Source: Salvator merianae (Eukaryota > Chordata > Lepidosauria > Squamata > Teiidae). From it: DNA of 64,000 nucleotides. Position 1 is the stretch's first letter, and each line of letters opens with the position of its first letter. Position numbers and translations under genes: made by a program. The stretch covers positions 603,377 to 667,376 of the forward strand of contig QVOM02000071.1 of the NCBI GenBank assembly GCA_003586115.2, written 5' to 3'. Under the pieces are notes generated by a model. It was not told the DNA's origin and made no database searches. It saw nothing but the letters and a program-made list of their open reading frames with translations. Shown here one piece after another: positions 34,904 to 47,150 of this stretch.

Positions 34904-35420
34904 TTACCAGTACCTATGGTCACTGGTGCCAATTGTTATGATACTGTTAAAAGGTCTTCTGCCCACACAAGCTATCTGAACATCTAACAACAGTGATGGT
35001 TCAAGGAGGGCCTCTAGACTGTGCACTTGCTCCTTCAGAGAAAGAACCGCTTCAACCAGAATAGGTAACAAGATAGGATATGTGGTCCACTCAAGTTCCA
35101 TCTTATCTAATTTCAGGCCCCACTGCATCCAGATTCTGATCCAGGGCTTGCTCAATCCAAGCCCCCATTCAGATGTAACAGAGAAGAAGAGTTTTGTATC
35201 ATCTGCATGCTGATGACACAAGTACCTTGTAATCATTCTTTCAAACAGCTTTATAACGATGTTAAACAACATTGGAGAAAGGATGGAATCCTGCAGCACT
35301 GCATAGAATAAGTACCAGAGATTCACACCTCCCTTTGAGCCATCCTTGAAAGAAGAAGGAGAAACACTGCAATGTAGAACCTCCCACACCCAATTCAAGA
35401 GTTTCCTCAGATAGTGTAGT
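34904..35420 (-). mobile_element. L2-type LINE relic, reverse transcriptase palm (copy D)
   Basis: The minus-strand ORF contains QDSILSPMLFNIVIKLFERM and LCHQHADDTKLFFSV, the conserved reverse transcriptase segment leading to the palm ADD box of L2/CR1-clade LINEs. Downstream, leucine-rich sequence (SLKEQVHSLEALLEPSLLL) fits the same family. Both palm Asp remain, but the element is a fragment without endonuclease or flanking domains. Confidence 0.75.
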
Positions 35421-35429
35421 CAATGGTGT

Positions 35430-36829
35430 TGAAACTACTCAGAACAACCAGGCTGCACTTCTCACCATTTTTTCAGACCTCAACTACTCTAATGGAAATT
35501 AGTTCCTTCCTAGAATGTCTAGAATGTCCTCCCTGTCTAGAACTTCACAAAGTAGCAGAAGAAACATTAAAGTAAATGAATACTATCTTGCACGATGGTT
35601 TGTCTTTATTTTATTTTTTAAAATCCACCAAATATGTTTTGTGATCGGAACAGACCATATTAGGCCATCTAGTCTAACTATCTCTATGCAGGAATTAAAA
35701 TTAAAGCGTCATCAATGGGTGCCTGTCCAGTTTGCTAGAGAGGGGCTGGAGGCGGTGGGGCAGAGCATGTGGGCTGCCAGGCAGCCAGGCTAACCCGCTC
35801 TGACTAGAAAGCACCACTGATAGCAGAACCAAATTTCTGTTGTTGTTGTTCTTACTACTACTACTACTACTCTGACAGCTGTCAAACAGAATCTCTCAAA
35901 ATTCTGAGAGCCCTGGTGTTTTGTATACTGGAACTGAACTGAGCTTTTTTTTTCTGTTCTGTTTTCAATAACTTCTCTCTGCAACCACCAGTTCCATGCC
36001 ATCATATTATTAGTTAGCAATATAATTCATTAGAGGAGTAATCTAATGTTAACTGATTGGGTCTTCTTTAAGGACTCTCTTTAATCACCAGATTCTTGTT
36101 TACTTGAATATTATAAATTACTCTCCACTGCTTTAGTAAGAATATTTATGTATGCCAACTGTCATTGTGTACACATTTTGTTGTAGCTTTGGCAATATCT
36201 GCCCAGTACTGTTGGCAAAGGCTAGTTGTGTGCTGGGACTGCAGGGCGCACGTACCGTTGCCTGCCATGGAAGACCATAGCCTCCCACAGGAAAGGTGGC
36301 CTCACACCCCCATGCCTGGCCTGTTCCCAGGTGTGGAATCGAGACCCGGGAATGTTCCAGTTTGGAAACCGCTTCAAAGCAGTTTCGCCACGAACCAGGC
36401 TGGGTCTCTGTTACTGCTGCCATGATTTCATTGAGCTTCAAAGAAGGCCCACTTCCACAGCCTTTTCTAAGTCCACAATGAAATTGCCCCAGCCTGCAAC
36501 TTGGAGGCTGGGGAAGTTTTTTTGCTGACCTCAAAAGCAGTCCAGGTCGAGCTGGCTGTTGAGCAGATGGCTGTTGAGCCCTGCTGTGTCTCTACCATAT
36601 TTGTCCCGGAATGCGTTTTTTTGGCCAGCAGCATTCTGCTACAGTGCATACCTAGTCCACACATGCAGATACAGAAATAGTTTGCTATTACCTTCTACCA
36701 TTATTTTAAATCTCTATGCAAAATGTTGTTCGAGTTAAGTTTTTTTATTCTTTTTAAAAATAAAATAAAATCCCCTTTTACTTTACAATACTATAGTGAC
36801 CATAGGATAGAGCAGATGTAGGAGATAAA
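35430..36829. other. Unassigned intronic sequence
   Basis: Includes a (TAC)n run at 35852-35871. ORFs at 36133-36534 overlap on both strands and show no known domain. Confidence 0.35.
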
Positions 36830-36989
36830 AAGCCTTTCCGCACTTTACTTTAAAACAGTATAATGCCCTTGTAGTTTGGGGCCTGTCCCGGAACAGACTG
36901 GTCAAGTGCGGATGGCTTGTTCTGGGACACGTTCCAGTCAGAGTAGTTCCAGCTGGAGTGGTCCAGCCCTGACAAGTGCAGGAATGGCC
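36830..36989. mobile_element. MITE-like palindromic element
   Basis: Left end AGCCTTTCCGCACTTTA and right end CAAGTGCAGGAATGGCC form an imperfect inverted pair of the GGCC...GCACTT type. An internal GGTCAAGTGCGGATGGC string is shared with 21.35-21.43 kb. Confidence 0.5.
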
Positions 36990-37235
36990 AGAGAGTGGTT
37001 GCTACAGTGAATTTTATATTAGTGATATATAGTCCTTTTAACGTTTGTGCTTGGTTGCTAGGAAGGCTGAAATACAAAAAAAGTAAAGAGATGATGCTGT
37101 TCCTCAAATGAAAAGCTTGATTAAATTTGCTGTATGTTGTTTAGATTGGAAAAGGATAAATTGTCTTGTTACGTTTTGTTACTGTATGTTCTGTAACATG
37201 CCAAAAAACCCCATCCAGCTCATGGTCCTCTGCTG

Positions 37236-37443
37236 GGCCCCTTTCATCTGCCCCTTAGTGTGGACTAGAGATACTCTGCCCCCTCTGGTCTGCTCTGTCT
37301 CCAAAGGATGGGATATAATCCAGATCAGGAAGCCCAAAATGGTTTCCTAGTCCACTTTAGATCTATAATTTTTACGAGCGTGTAGATGGCAGGTCCCTAT
37401 TCCGAGATATAATCTGGAATAAGACCCAAGTATGGAAAGTGCC
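37236..37443. mobile_element. Diverged copy of the 181-bp MITE family
   Basis: The right part (GATGGCAGGTCCCTATTCCGAGATATAATCTGG) closely matches the right end of the copy at 58958-59138. The left part (GGCCCCTTTCATCTGCCCCTTAGTGTGGA) is a diverged left end. No clear target duplication. Confidence 0.65.
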
Positions 37444-37738
37444 ATAGTCATAAGAAAGCCTCTGTGCAGTCTGAGGCACCACAGCTCCATGCAAGGGTTG
37501 TATAAAACTTGTGTTCCCTGCTTGTTTCTCTTGCTTTGGTTGACTTTATTTCTTTGGATGTCTGCTAAGACTATTGCAGTAAGTACGGGTTAGTTACATC
37601 ATTGTTTTTTAAGCAAATTGTGATAGTTCATTAGCTGTTTAATACTGGGTTGATTTTTCTTATATGAGTGGAGCATCCCCATGGTACTGGACTGCCAGTT
37701 TTCAGATGATGAGGTTGCAAGTGCTGACCTTGTTTCTT

Positions 37739-38092
37739 AGGGTGTGATCAGACGGGCTAATTCGGGCGACTTCCAGTCGCTCAGAGGGCGGGCATTCCAA
37801 ACTGGCGAGCTAATTCGGGCGACTTCCGGTCGACTTCCAGTCGCTCAGAGGGCGGGCATGCCAAACTGGAAGCTCATAACTTCATCTTCACATCGCCCCG
37901 AGGTCCCGTCGCAGCGACTTTTCCTACAGTTGCTTCTCAGTAGCTCTCGGAGCGAGGCTTTTTCAGAACGCTCGTAGCCGGCAGAAAAGTCGCTGCCACG
38001 GGGCCTCAGGGCGACGTGAAGACGATCCGTTTGGAATGCCCGCCCTCTGAGCGACCGGAATTCACCCGAATTAGCCCGTCTGATCACACCCT
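37739..38092. mobile_element. CpG-rich MITE with ~65-bp terminal inverted repeats (hAT-like)
   Basis: A 354-bp element beginning AGGGTGTGATCAGACGGGC and ending with the exact complement. The first 28 bp are perfect, and similarity continues with few mismatches for about 65 bp through the block reading TCAGAGGGCGGGCATTCC. The left inverted repeat contains an internal duplication: its GCTAATTCGGGCGACTTCC segment occurs twice, the second at about 37809. The string GTTTCTT lies next to both ends (37732-37738 and 38095-38101), a likely target duplication of about 7-8 bp. The AGGGTG tips also suggest hAT. CpG density is high compared with the surrounding intron. No transposase. Confidence 0.85.
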
Positions 38093-38445
38093 GAGTTTCT
38101 TCCATGTGGCTTTTAAAAGACAGCGGCGAAGGAGAGGCCATCACTTCCCTAAGTAACCATAATTTCCCCTGTTGTAATTTTGAATAAAGTTGGCCTTTTC
38201 TCTTAATTTATTTTTACATTTTTGAAAATGTATATTTTTGCTCTCCTCAGTCTTCTCTTCCAAAAGCTATGTTTCATTCCATAAGTAGAACAAGACAGTC
38301 CACAAAAATGAAACACTGAAATGATTTAAAATTAGCTAACAACAATACATCCAACATTAACATTAAAGAACATGTATCATAGATAGGAGCAGATTATTAA
38401 AGCTGAGGTTATGATACAAAGTCATTCAGTTCCTTCGTGAACAAT

Positions 38446-39024
38446 GACCCTTTTTGCACTTACCGTAGCAGAACATTCTAATTAGCAGGCTTCAGGCTGG
38501 TGAAGTTGGAGTCTGTTGAGTGCTATATGCACTTGCCAGCCGGGGAAACGACTCCAAGCTGATCAGCAGAGGGAGCGGTGTGGATGGGAATCTGCTAGAC
38601 AGGAAATGAGGTCACGAACCATAGAGGCACAGATGCCTAGATAGGTCTAGCAATCTGAACCATAGAGTACGCTTCAAAGCTAGAGGGGCTCCTTTCGGAG
38701 CTGGCTTCGCAACGGCAGCCAGGCTGCGAAGCCCAAAGGGCAAACTGGGTTGCGAAACAGCGGACCGCACCTGCGCGGCCACGCCAGCCCCTCCCCGCTG
38801 CCATTTCAAGCCAGGAAGCAGTGCAAAAGCAACTTCACCGATCTGCGCTTGATCTCGCAGGTTGGAATCAAGACAGCAAATTACTTGTCTAGCTTTCCCC
38901 AGCTTCAGGTATGTATCAGGCGAGCCTCGGTGAGAATTGGGAGAGGTGCGCGCACGCGGAAGTGCAAATGCTCCGTTTTTGTGAGCGGCCAAGAACAGTC
39001 TACCGCAGAACTGCGAAAAGGGCC
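38446..39024. mobile_element. GGGCC-family GC-rich MITE with AAT target duplication
   Basis: A 579-bp relative of 23075-23672. The left tip is degraded (GACCCTTTTTGCACTT); the right tip is CTGCGAAAAGGGCC. AAT flanks both ends (38443-38445 and 39025-39027). The interior shares the CGCACCTGCGCGGCCACGCC and GCGGCCAAGAACAGTCTACC blocks with its relatives. The tandem region of its relatives is reduced to about one unit here. Confidence 0.85.
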
Positions 39025-39027
39025 AAT

Positions 39028-39779
39028 GTCTTAGTAAGTGTTTTCTAGGACTAATTGTTAGAGATGTTTTGAATTAGACTCCTATATGAAGCATGTAGTT
39101 GATTCATTGGGCACATCTTAATTCAGAGTTTACAGTAGTGAACAATTTGCACATTACACGGCCATTTCCAGTGCCAGTTTAGTTGTAAGTGATCAGTTAA
39201 AGTACTGCAAGAAAAAGCTGGTTAGTGGATTTGTACTGAGTGTCACCCTCAAAACACATGATGAATTTTGAGTGTGGAATATCCAGTGAAGACTGCTTTG
39301 GAAGAGTACTTTTTTGGGGAAGAACATCCTTTATCTATGCAGAAGCAAATGTGCACAAGTCATGCAAAGTAATAAAATCCAAGGGAAGGGCAAGAAACTG
39401 TGATGAGAACTGCGATGGCAGAGAATAGGTAGGGAGATGAGTTGCCCTTGGTGGGAAGGAAAATACGTTGTTCTTCTTCACCTGCCAAACCCTCAGCCTG
39501 ATAGTTGCTATGACAGTGACAGGGTGCCTGTGGCAAGGTATGGAGAGCAATAGTTAACAGGCAGCTGGGCTGCATGCTTTTGTTTCTGTGCAGGTTACCA
39601 GATTTCATTAAAAGGAGGTGAGATGGTCCAGGGAAAGTATCAGATGTCTTGGACTGGGAGCCAAGCAGAAGTATTCTAGATGCCAATTGCAAAGTTTTCT
39701 GGGCTTTACAATCCTTTACAGGAAACCTGTTGAGGACAGTCTAGACCATCAGCTCCTTTAACATCTCTGCTTAAAGGTA
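39028..39779. other. Unassigned intronic sequence
   Basis: No recognisable gene or repeat boundary. ORFs near 39360-39692 (minus) lack known motifs. Confidence 0.35.
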
Positions 39780-41230
39780 CACCTACTGGCAAAATAAAAA
39801 AGTGAATCCAAAGAAAAGCCCCCAAGTAGCCCAAAGTTTATCTGGTTATTTGCATGCCAGGAGGCATTTCATAAATTAAAAACCTGCCTCTCATTGTTTA
39901 AGTAGATTGATCTGATCTGGCCAGGTTGTGGGGTAACGGTGGTTCTCTAAAAAGACCTAGAAACTGATGTTTTGTACCATGTATGTACATGACCCACAAA
40001 CTTACCCCTGTCAAAGCCTTTATCCCAAATGGGGTTGCAAATTGCTTGCTGAACTGGAGATGTCACCAAGAAGGGCTAAATATTCTTTTAAAGATGGATC
40101 ATTGTAATTTGGAAGCTCTCCAAACACTTCACAAACTTAATCACAGACAACTTCACTGGGTACAATTGTCTTCCTATTTTGGTTTCCAGTTGTAATACTA
40201 TTTAGCTGATGCCCTCTCCCAGATGGGAAGTGGTGATTATAACAGTTCTCCTTCCCAAGCAATTAGGAATGGCAACATGTGAAAAACCTACCAATCTCCA
40301 ACTACCAATCCATGGGTAGGGAAGTTCATAGACAAAAGAATCACAGAAACTTAGGTGCAGAGCACTCTGAATAGCACTCTTCACATGGACAGTGATCTTG
40401 CTTTTAAAGATAAAAAAGACATGTACCTGCCCCATTGGGACATAAAGTTCTATTGCTTTGCCGTGATTCTAAGACTGTTGGCCACTTTGGGTATCTTAAG
40501 ACTTTTCATTTACTTTGTTACATTTATTTATGGCATACTTTCAGAGAAGATGTAGAGATCTATGCAAGGTCCTGCCCTACTTTTATTTTTGCCAAGTGGG
40601 GGTGCATGGGCAAGTCACAAATATTGCAACCATTACCCCTATCCCTATTTCTGTGGCACATTGTTTCAATGGATTTCATTACCGATTTGTCTCCATCAGG
40701 GAAAGGAAATTCAACTGTGTGGTTTATATGTGATCTTTTTTCAAAAATGTAAGTCCATCCCCTCTGCTCATGCTGTGTTCAGACTGTTCATGGATCTTGG
40801 CTTCCAGCTGTAAGGGTGCCCTCAAAAATTATATCTAACCAGGGAGCCCAGATGAATGAAAACTTCTGGAAATCTTTCACCACCTTTCTGAGGGTTGAAT
40901 TCATTTTATCATCCACCTATTATCCCCAATCCAGCAGGCAAACATAATAGACCAACCAAAACCTGGATCAATATAATTGCTATTTTACTAACTTTCAGCA
41001 ATATGACTGGATTGCTTTACTTCCTTTAGCTGAATTTACTTATAATAATTCTGTTCATGCTACTACTTCATGCCTGTCTACGACAGGCAGTTGCACATTC
41101 TTATCTTACTCCTGCCCTCATCAGACTTCCCCCATCCTTCTCCATATCTCTCACTCCTGGGCTAATCTGACTGCTGCCCCTTAGGAAGTCAAAGTTGTCT
41201 AGAAGGCAACAGGCTGACAAGTACATATAA
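39780..41230 (+). pseudogene. Decayed Ty3/Gypsy pol (RNase H to integrase)
   Basis: Broken coding sequence of a Ty3/Gypsy-class LTR retrotransposon. In order: a likely reverse transcriptase C-terminal piece near 39850; an RNase H segment within 39983-40260 (residues resembling NLEALQT...LNHRQL, followed after a stop by LADALSQM); then, in the open frame at 40435-40752, the integrase zinc-binding region and the start of the catalytic core (MDFITDLSPSGKG). The zinc motif is damaged, since the expected second Cys of the CxxC pair is Phe (SCPTF). Further integrase pieces continue to about 41.2 kb in shifting frames. I found no LTRs, gag or protease. It is old and non-functional. Confidence 0.8.
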
Positions 41231-41249
41231 CTAAATCTGCTGTCATGTG

Positions 41250-42010
41250 CCATTTTTGCACTTATCTTGTTGGGCTGGACCAGCCTCCTGCTCTGCTTCC
41301 AGAGATCACATGATCTCTGGGGTCACTTCTGGGTTTGCTGAGGTCTAGGAACTGAAGTTCCTACCTCATTTACCCCTGGGGACCCATTTTGATGGCATGT
41401 CTAACTGGGCCAGTCTAGCCAACCCTGGAATGTCGAAACAAATTAACCGGTGTCCCAGTATAGATGGTCATTTTGGCTGCCTAGACTGGGCCTCGTTCCA
41501 TCCCAGTGTGGATGGAGAAGCCTCGGGAGATGACAGGGCCTCTCTCTTCCACTCTGGCATGTGGAAGAGAGGATCTTGAAGAGGCTAGCCTCTGTGCCGG
41601 AATGGGAAAAAACATGGATTCTGAAAGCCAAATAGACTCCTTGGCATCCGAGCAGACATCTCACAAACCCATATATAATGGTGGAGGTCCTGTGGTGGAG
41701 AGCAGGTGAGTTCCCTGCACAATTTCTGCAGCACTCACTTATTTCCCACCAAATTAGGCACCACAGAGGCTGGGTTTGGTGAGTAAAGGAGCTTATAGTC
41801 CTGGACCTTTATACATGATAAGCTTCTATCTAATTTTAGTTTGACACAAGCTTAGTATGGAGGGACATTTTGGTGTTCACCTCAAAACTAACTTTTCTGC
41901 ATTGTCCAGGACACAAATTATTAAAGCCGGTTTCCTGATGGTGATCTTAAACATCTCCAGACATCTGCCTTGATCAACAGGATGTTGGCTACCAAAGATT
42001 CCAGATATTT
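41250..42010. other. Unassigned; possible MITE start near 41250
   Basis: TGCCATTTTTGCACTTATC near 41248 resembles a GGCC...GCACTT tip, but no right partner was found. No gene. Confidence 0.3.
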
Positions 42011-42019
42011 GGTTCAAAG

Positions 42020-44095
42020 AGATTTCACTTTTGACCAGAAGGGAGACTCCAAAGTCTCAGATCTTGATTCTGATAACTGTCTAAGGATTTGCTCACAAGA
42101 AGCACATTGATTGGGGAAATGGAAGAACCAGTGAGAAGGACTTGGGGGTAAATTTCACGGGGGATAAATATCACAGGGAGACTATTCCAGAGGGTGGGTA
42201 CCACCAAAGAGAAGGCCTAACTGCAGGTAGTCATAAGATGATATTCAGTGATTTGTGGTACCCACAGCAAGACCTCCTCTGAAGTTCTTAATGGTCTCAC
42301 AGGTCTATACTGAGAGAGACAGTTGACCAGGTCAGCTGGTCTCAAACTGTTGAGGGCTTTGTATGCTGAAGATAACACCTTGAATCTGGCCTGGTAGCTA
42401 ACTGGCAACCAATGCAGATGCTTAAGCACAAGTGTGAAATGTGCACATCGAGGTGTCCCTCTCAACAACCTGCCATCACATTTTGCATTAGTTGCAGCTT
42501 CCAAACCAGGTACAGGACAGCCCCACATAGAGTATATTATAATAATCTAAATGTGAGGTTACCAATGCATAAACAACAACCAGGCTATTCACTGTCCAGG
42601 TATGGGCATAGTTGATACACCTACCAAAATGGGTAGCAGGCACTCCTAGCCACCGAGGTCACTTGGGCCTTCAATAACAATGATGACTCAAGAAGCACCT
42701 CAAACTTTGTACCTGTTTCTTCTGAGGGAGTGCAACTCTATCTAGAGCAGGGAAATTCTCAAATACCCAAACATGAGAACCACCCACAGAGTCTCTATCT
42801 TATTGGGATTCAATTTTAGTTTATTGGTCCTCATCCAGCCCATCACTGCATCCAAGCATTGGTTCAGGATATTCACAGTCTCTCCTGACTCATATGTAAT
42901 GGAGATCTCGACCTGTGTATCATCTGCATATTGGTGACATGTCACTCCAAAACTGATGATCTCGCCCAACAGCTTCATATAGGTGGGGATACCATAGTAC
43001 CCTGGGGGACCAACAGCTCAGCTACCAGGTCTCTGAGGCACAATCTTCCAACATTATTCTCTGAGATCATTACTGCAGATAGGAATGGAACCACTTTAAG
43101 TCAGTGCCTCCCACTCCCATCCCACATAGGAGATCCAGGAGAATACTGTTAAAAGTCACTGAAGGATCAAGCAGGATCAACAGAGTCACACTTCCTCTGT
43201 CTTTCTCCTGCAACAAGGCAACCAAGGGTTCTTAGGGCAACCAAGAAAGTTGCATAGCTTCAACCTTCTTCAGAAGCTTACCCAGAAAAGGGGTATTAGT
43301 CACTGGGCAGTAAATAGAACAAACCTCTAGATCCAGGGAGGACTTTTTCAGTGGTGGAGAAATCACTTTCCCTTTCGAGGTCAGTGAGACCACACTCTAA
43401 CTCAAAGATGTATTCACCATTCCCTGGATCCACCCAGTTAACCTCTTCCAGCTAGCTCTAATAAGCTAAAATGGGTAAGGATCCAGGATGCATGTAGTAG
43501 GCCAGGCATCCACAAATGTCTTGTCTAAATCCTCAGGCCTCAAAAACTAAAAGTGACCACACAAAATTGGACAAGACAGCTCACTGGACACCTCACCAGG
43601 TAATACCTCAATGGAAGTGCTTAAGTCAGGAGATGAGTGCCTTTATCCTCAAAATACCTTAGAAATTTATCACAGTAGACTTCTGAGTGTTCTAATACTG
43701 GATTTCCATGAGCAGATGACAAAGACCCCTTAACCACTCGGAACAGCTCTGCTGATTGGCTGTTTGCAGTGGAAGCTGCAAAATAAACCTTTTTCACTGC
43801 CTTCACTACCATAGTGTAGGCATGATTATGTGCTCTCACAAGTGCTTGGTCACCTGTGCTCTAGGTGTCTCCTGGCCTGTTTCTTCATCCAACGCTCCTC
43901 AGAAAATCAAGGAGCAGCTTGGGTTCCACAGAATCCGAGAGGGCACTTGGGAGCAATCGTGTTGACAGCCCATTGTGTCTTCTTATTCCACAAATCCACA
44001 AGGATTACTAGCTCTGGCCTCTGGATATTCCCCCAGACCATTCATAAATCCATCAGATTTCATAAGTCTCCAAGGGTGGACCATCTCCAATGGGT
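42020..44095 (-). mobile_element. L2-type LINE relic, palm to C-terminus plus upstream part (copy C)
   Basis: The longest L2-type copy. On the minus strand, 43700-44090 aligns with the 28.6-29.0 kb and 1.8-2.0 kb copies. Then 42742-42978 holds the reverse transcriptase palm (VTCHQYADDTQVEISITYES) with NILNQCLDAVMGWMRTNKL and LNPNKIETLWV. Finally 42217-42528 encodes the C-terminal LVLKHLHWLPVSYQARFKVL, YKALNSL and VRPLRTSEE motifs typical of L2/CR1-clade LINEs. The palm Asp pair is kept, but the frame is broken many times. It lacks the endonuclease and lies antisense to FGFR3. Confidence 0.8.
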
Positions 44096-44099
44096 CCCC

Positions 44100-44195
44100 C
44101 TCTATTGTAGCATTTTACTTTTTTTATCATTGTGACTCACCCTGTGAACTTGTCGGTGAAAGACAGAATATTAATTGTTAAATAAAATATGAAAC
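44100..44195 (+). repeat. LINE/SINE-like 3' tail
   Basis: GTGACTCACCCTGTGAAC...GAAAGACAGAATATTAATTGTTAAATAAAAT resembles the 3' tails of lizard LINE/SINE repeats. Only the tail is visible. Confidence 0.4.
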
Positions 44196-44599
44196 ATAAA
44201 GTTGTGAGGCAAGATCGTTATAGTATTTATAATGCCCTGGAGGAAAGTCATAATATAAATAAAGATAACTAATAAAAAATAGAATAGATAGCTGATAGAG
44301 TGCTGTACTGACTCTAATAAAATGCTCCCAATCTAGTTATATTGAAGGTAATTGCATTTTGCTTGTACTTTTAGGGAATGTCTGAAATAAATGTAAAAAG
44401 TTAGGAAGAAGTGAAGACAAAACTGAGAAAATTCAAATGATCCGAACATCTTGCTTTTATGATGGAGATTCATATGGGTGATATGTTCGCCTGTCTTGGG
44501 TTGTAGAGGCTAATGGGAAGAGAATTCTGGATCAGAAAGCTGTCAGGAATTGTTCAAGAAACTATTGCAGGGTTCTTTAAAAGACCTTACAGCAAAGGA

Positions 44600-46742
44600 G
44601 TACAATGTGGGGTTCACAGCATATGTTAAAATAAATGGAATTAGTTCAAGGCAGATTAGAATACTTAATGGAACAAAGCAGGGTTCTCCCCTTTTCCCTC
44701 TACTATTTGCTTTGGCAATAGAACCATTGGCCAATGAGATTAGACAGGATAATAGGTGGCAGGGCTATAAGGTCAAAGGGAAAGAAGTTAGAATAAATTT
44801 ATTTGCAGATGATGTAATGATAATCACCCAAACACCTAGGGAAATGGTAGTAGCAATTAGAAGCATTTTAGAAAAGTTTACTCAAATGTCAGGTTTGAAA
44901 GTAAATATAACCAAATCAGAGATAATGTTTCTTAATACTCCACCTCAGGAGCAGATCGAAGTAAGAAGGTTAACTGGATTAAAATTAGGAGTTAAAAAGG
45001 TGAAGTATGTAGAGATAATTCTTATCACAAATAATAATAATAAATTATTTTATGAAAACTATAGACAGGTATGGAAGAAAGTTAATGAACAGTTGAAAAA
45101 TAAAAAAACTAAGGTAATGTCCATAATATCTAGAATAAGAGTGGTGAAAATGTTTATTATCTCAAGGGTTTTGTATTTATTGCAAGCATTACCTGAAAAA
45201 ATAAGCATTAGGGTATTGAAACAATGGGATAGTAAGATAAATAATTGGATATTTAATACAAAACAACCAAGATTGAGAAAAATGGTATTAAATATGGGAA
45301 TTCATGAGGGAGGGTGGTCTATTCCCACTCTGGAGAAATATTATGTGGCTTTTCAAATAAAAAAATTAATAGAAGTTAAAACTGAAGAAAAATGGGTAAG
45401 AATAGAGAAAAAGATACATAATTCGGAGAATAGTAGTTTAATGTGGGATAAAATGCCAGAGAGAAAATACAGAGGATTATATGGACCGATGAAACAAGTT
45501 ACGGAAATTTGGAGAACCTATCAACAGAAACTAACACCACAAATATCGAAATATACAACTATTGAATATATAAACAAGGATCAAGAGGTGATAGAAGAAA
45601 GAATATTACACCAATTAAAGGAAAATGGGTTTAAATATTTAAAGGAACTATATAACATTAGAGGGGAATGGAGGGAACAGGAAATAAAACAGGTTCTGGG
45701 AAGAAGATGGCTAACTTATAATTCTTTGAGAAGTTGGTCTGTAACTAATAATATACACTCATTGATCTACAGACCATTGACAGAGATAGAGGAAATATTG
45801 GAAGAATGTTTGAAGGGGTCAAAAGATATAGGGAGTAAAATATATGGCTTATTAACGAATCAAAAGAACAAAATAATGGAAAGCATGTTTCAAATATGGC
45901 AGTCAGATATTAATATTACGAGGGAAAAAGTTGGGCAAAAAATGAAGAAAATGAACGATTTAAAGAATAATAGGGTAGAAGAGGTGGTCCTTAAAATATT
46001 TTATAGACGGTATAGGACACCAGCACTATTAACACATATGATACCCATGATGTCACCCCAATGCTGGCATGGGTGTGGACACAGAGGTACATACTTCCAT
46101 TTTTGGAGGGAATGTGATATTATAAAATTGTTTTGGATAGTTATTCAGAATGAAATTAATGACATTTTAAATTTAAATTTGAATTTATCACCTGAATTAG
46201 TTTGGGTTTTTTTTGAAGTGACATCAGGAAGAATAAGTGAGGGAAAACAGTATTTATTTGCTCAAATGATATTTGCAGCACAATCAACAATTGTATTGGG
46301 ATGGAGGGAAAGTACTAAATGGACATCAGGTAATTGGTATAGTTATTTAATGGAACAATATAGATGTGATAAAATGTGGGAAATGAGATTTAAAAGTCAA
46401 GGTATGAATTTGCTTTCGAAAACAGAGGAAAAATGGAAAGACTTATTGTATTTTTAAATGAGACCCCAAGCACCAGATGAAATAAGAGAAGAAATAATAA
46501 GACTAGCTCTTTGGTCCATCTAAAAAGAAGGAGGAAGAAAATAGAAGAAATAATCTAAAGTTGTCAACCAGTGTGCCTAAGGGGTAGTTTGGTAAAGTGG
46601 TGGTGGGGTAGTTATTGGTTTTTTTTGAAGGTTTGTTTGTTTCTTTTTCAATGTAATTTTTTTGGGGGGAGCACTATAAGTTGTATTTGTTTTTGTTGTC
46701 ATTATAATTTGTAAAAAATTAAAAATATATTTTTAAAAAATA
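44600..46742 (+). mobile_element. 5'-truncated L1 with long open ORF2 remainder
   Basis: C-terminal half of L1 ORF2 in one uninterrupted frame to a TAA stop at 46455-46457; L1-like sequence begins near 44610. Motifs in order: the reverse transcriptase segment GTKQGSPLFPLLFALAIEPL, the palm INLFADDVMI (Asp codons at 44808-44813), SGLKVNITKSE, the thumb/linker region, and the Cys/His/Trp-rich C-terminus (QCWHGCGHRGTYFHFWREC). A 3' UTR of about 285 bp follows and ends in an A-rich tail near 46742. Endonuclease and ORF1 are missing, so it cannot move on its own. The lack of stops over more than 600 codons suggests a fairly recent insertion, though I could not find a target duplication. Confidence 0.93.
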
Positions 46743-46768
46743 GCATTCTAAGTTGTAACAGACCTGTG

Positions 46769-47150
46769 AGGGCTGGAACAGCCCTGTACCAGGCTTGAAG
46801 CACTCACAGTGCAGATGCTAGCCCAACCACCATGACAGCAACCTTGGAAATGTTTGGTCACTTCCATCGTGACCAGGGATGCAGTGCACAACTGCGTAGC
46901 CACAGCTGCAGCTGTTTCTGTGCTGCGCCACGCTGTGCCACAGGCTTGCAGCATTTGCACCCAGAAAACGCTGCTGACTGGAAGCAGTCCAGCTGCTCCT
47001 GGTCAAGCTGTACAGCGTTTTAGCTGTCTACAGCTGGTAGTGTTTGGGAGCATCTGCAGGCGCTCCTGTATGCTGAGACCACTGCAGAATGTGGACGACT
47101 GTGCTAGTGAGCGTGCAGATGCTCGCTAGTATGTCAGTGTGAACAGCCCT
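46769..47150. mobile_element. MITE-like element with AGGGCTG tips
   Basis: The right end reads GTCAGTGTGAACAGCCCT. The left end begins AGGGCTGGAACAGCCCTG, partly matching its complement. Inner strings GTGCAGATGCTAGC and GCAGATGCTCGCTAG are also shared between the ends. The interior is GC-richer than the surroundings. Target duplication not found. Confidence 0.55.

Noticed and set aside
36133..36534. Possible gene in overlapping ORFs
   Set aside because: Opposing frames of similar length, no domain, no splice context.
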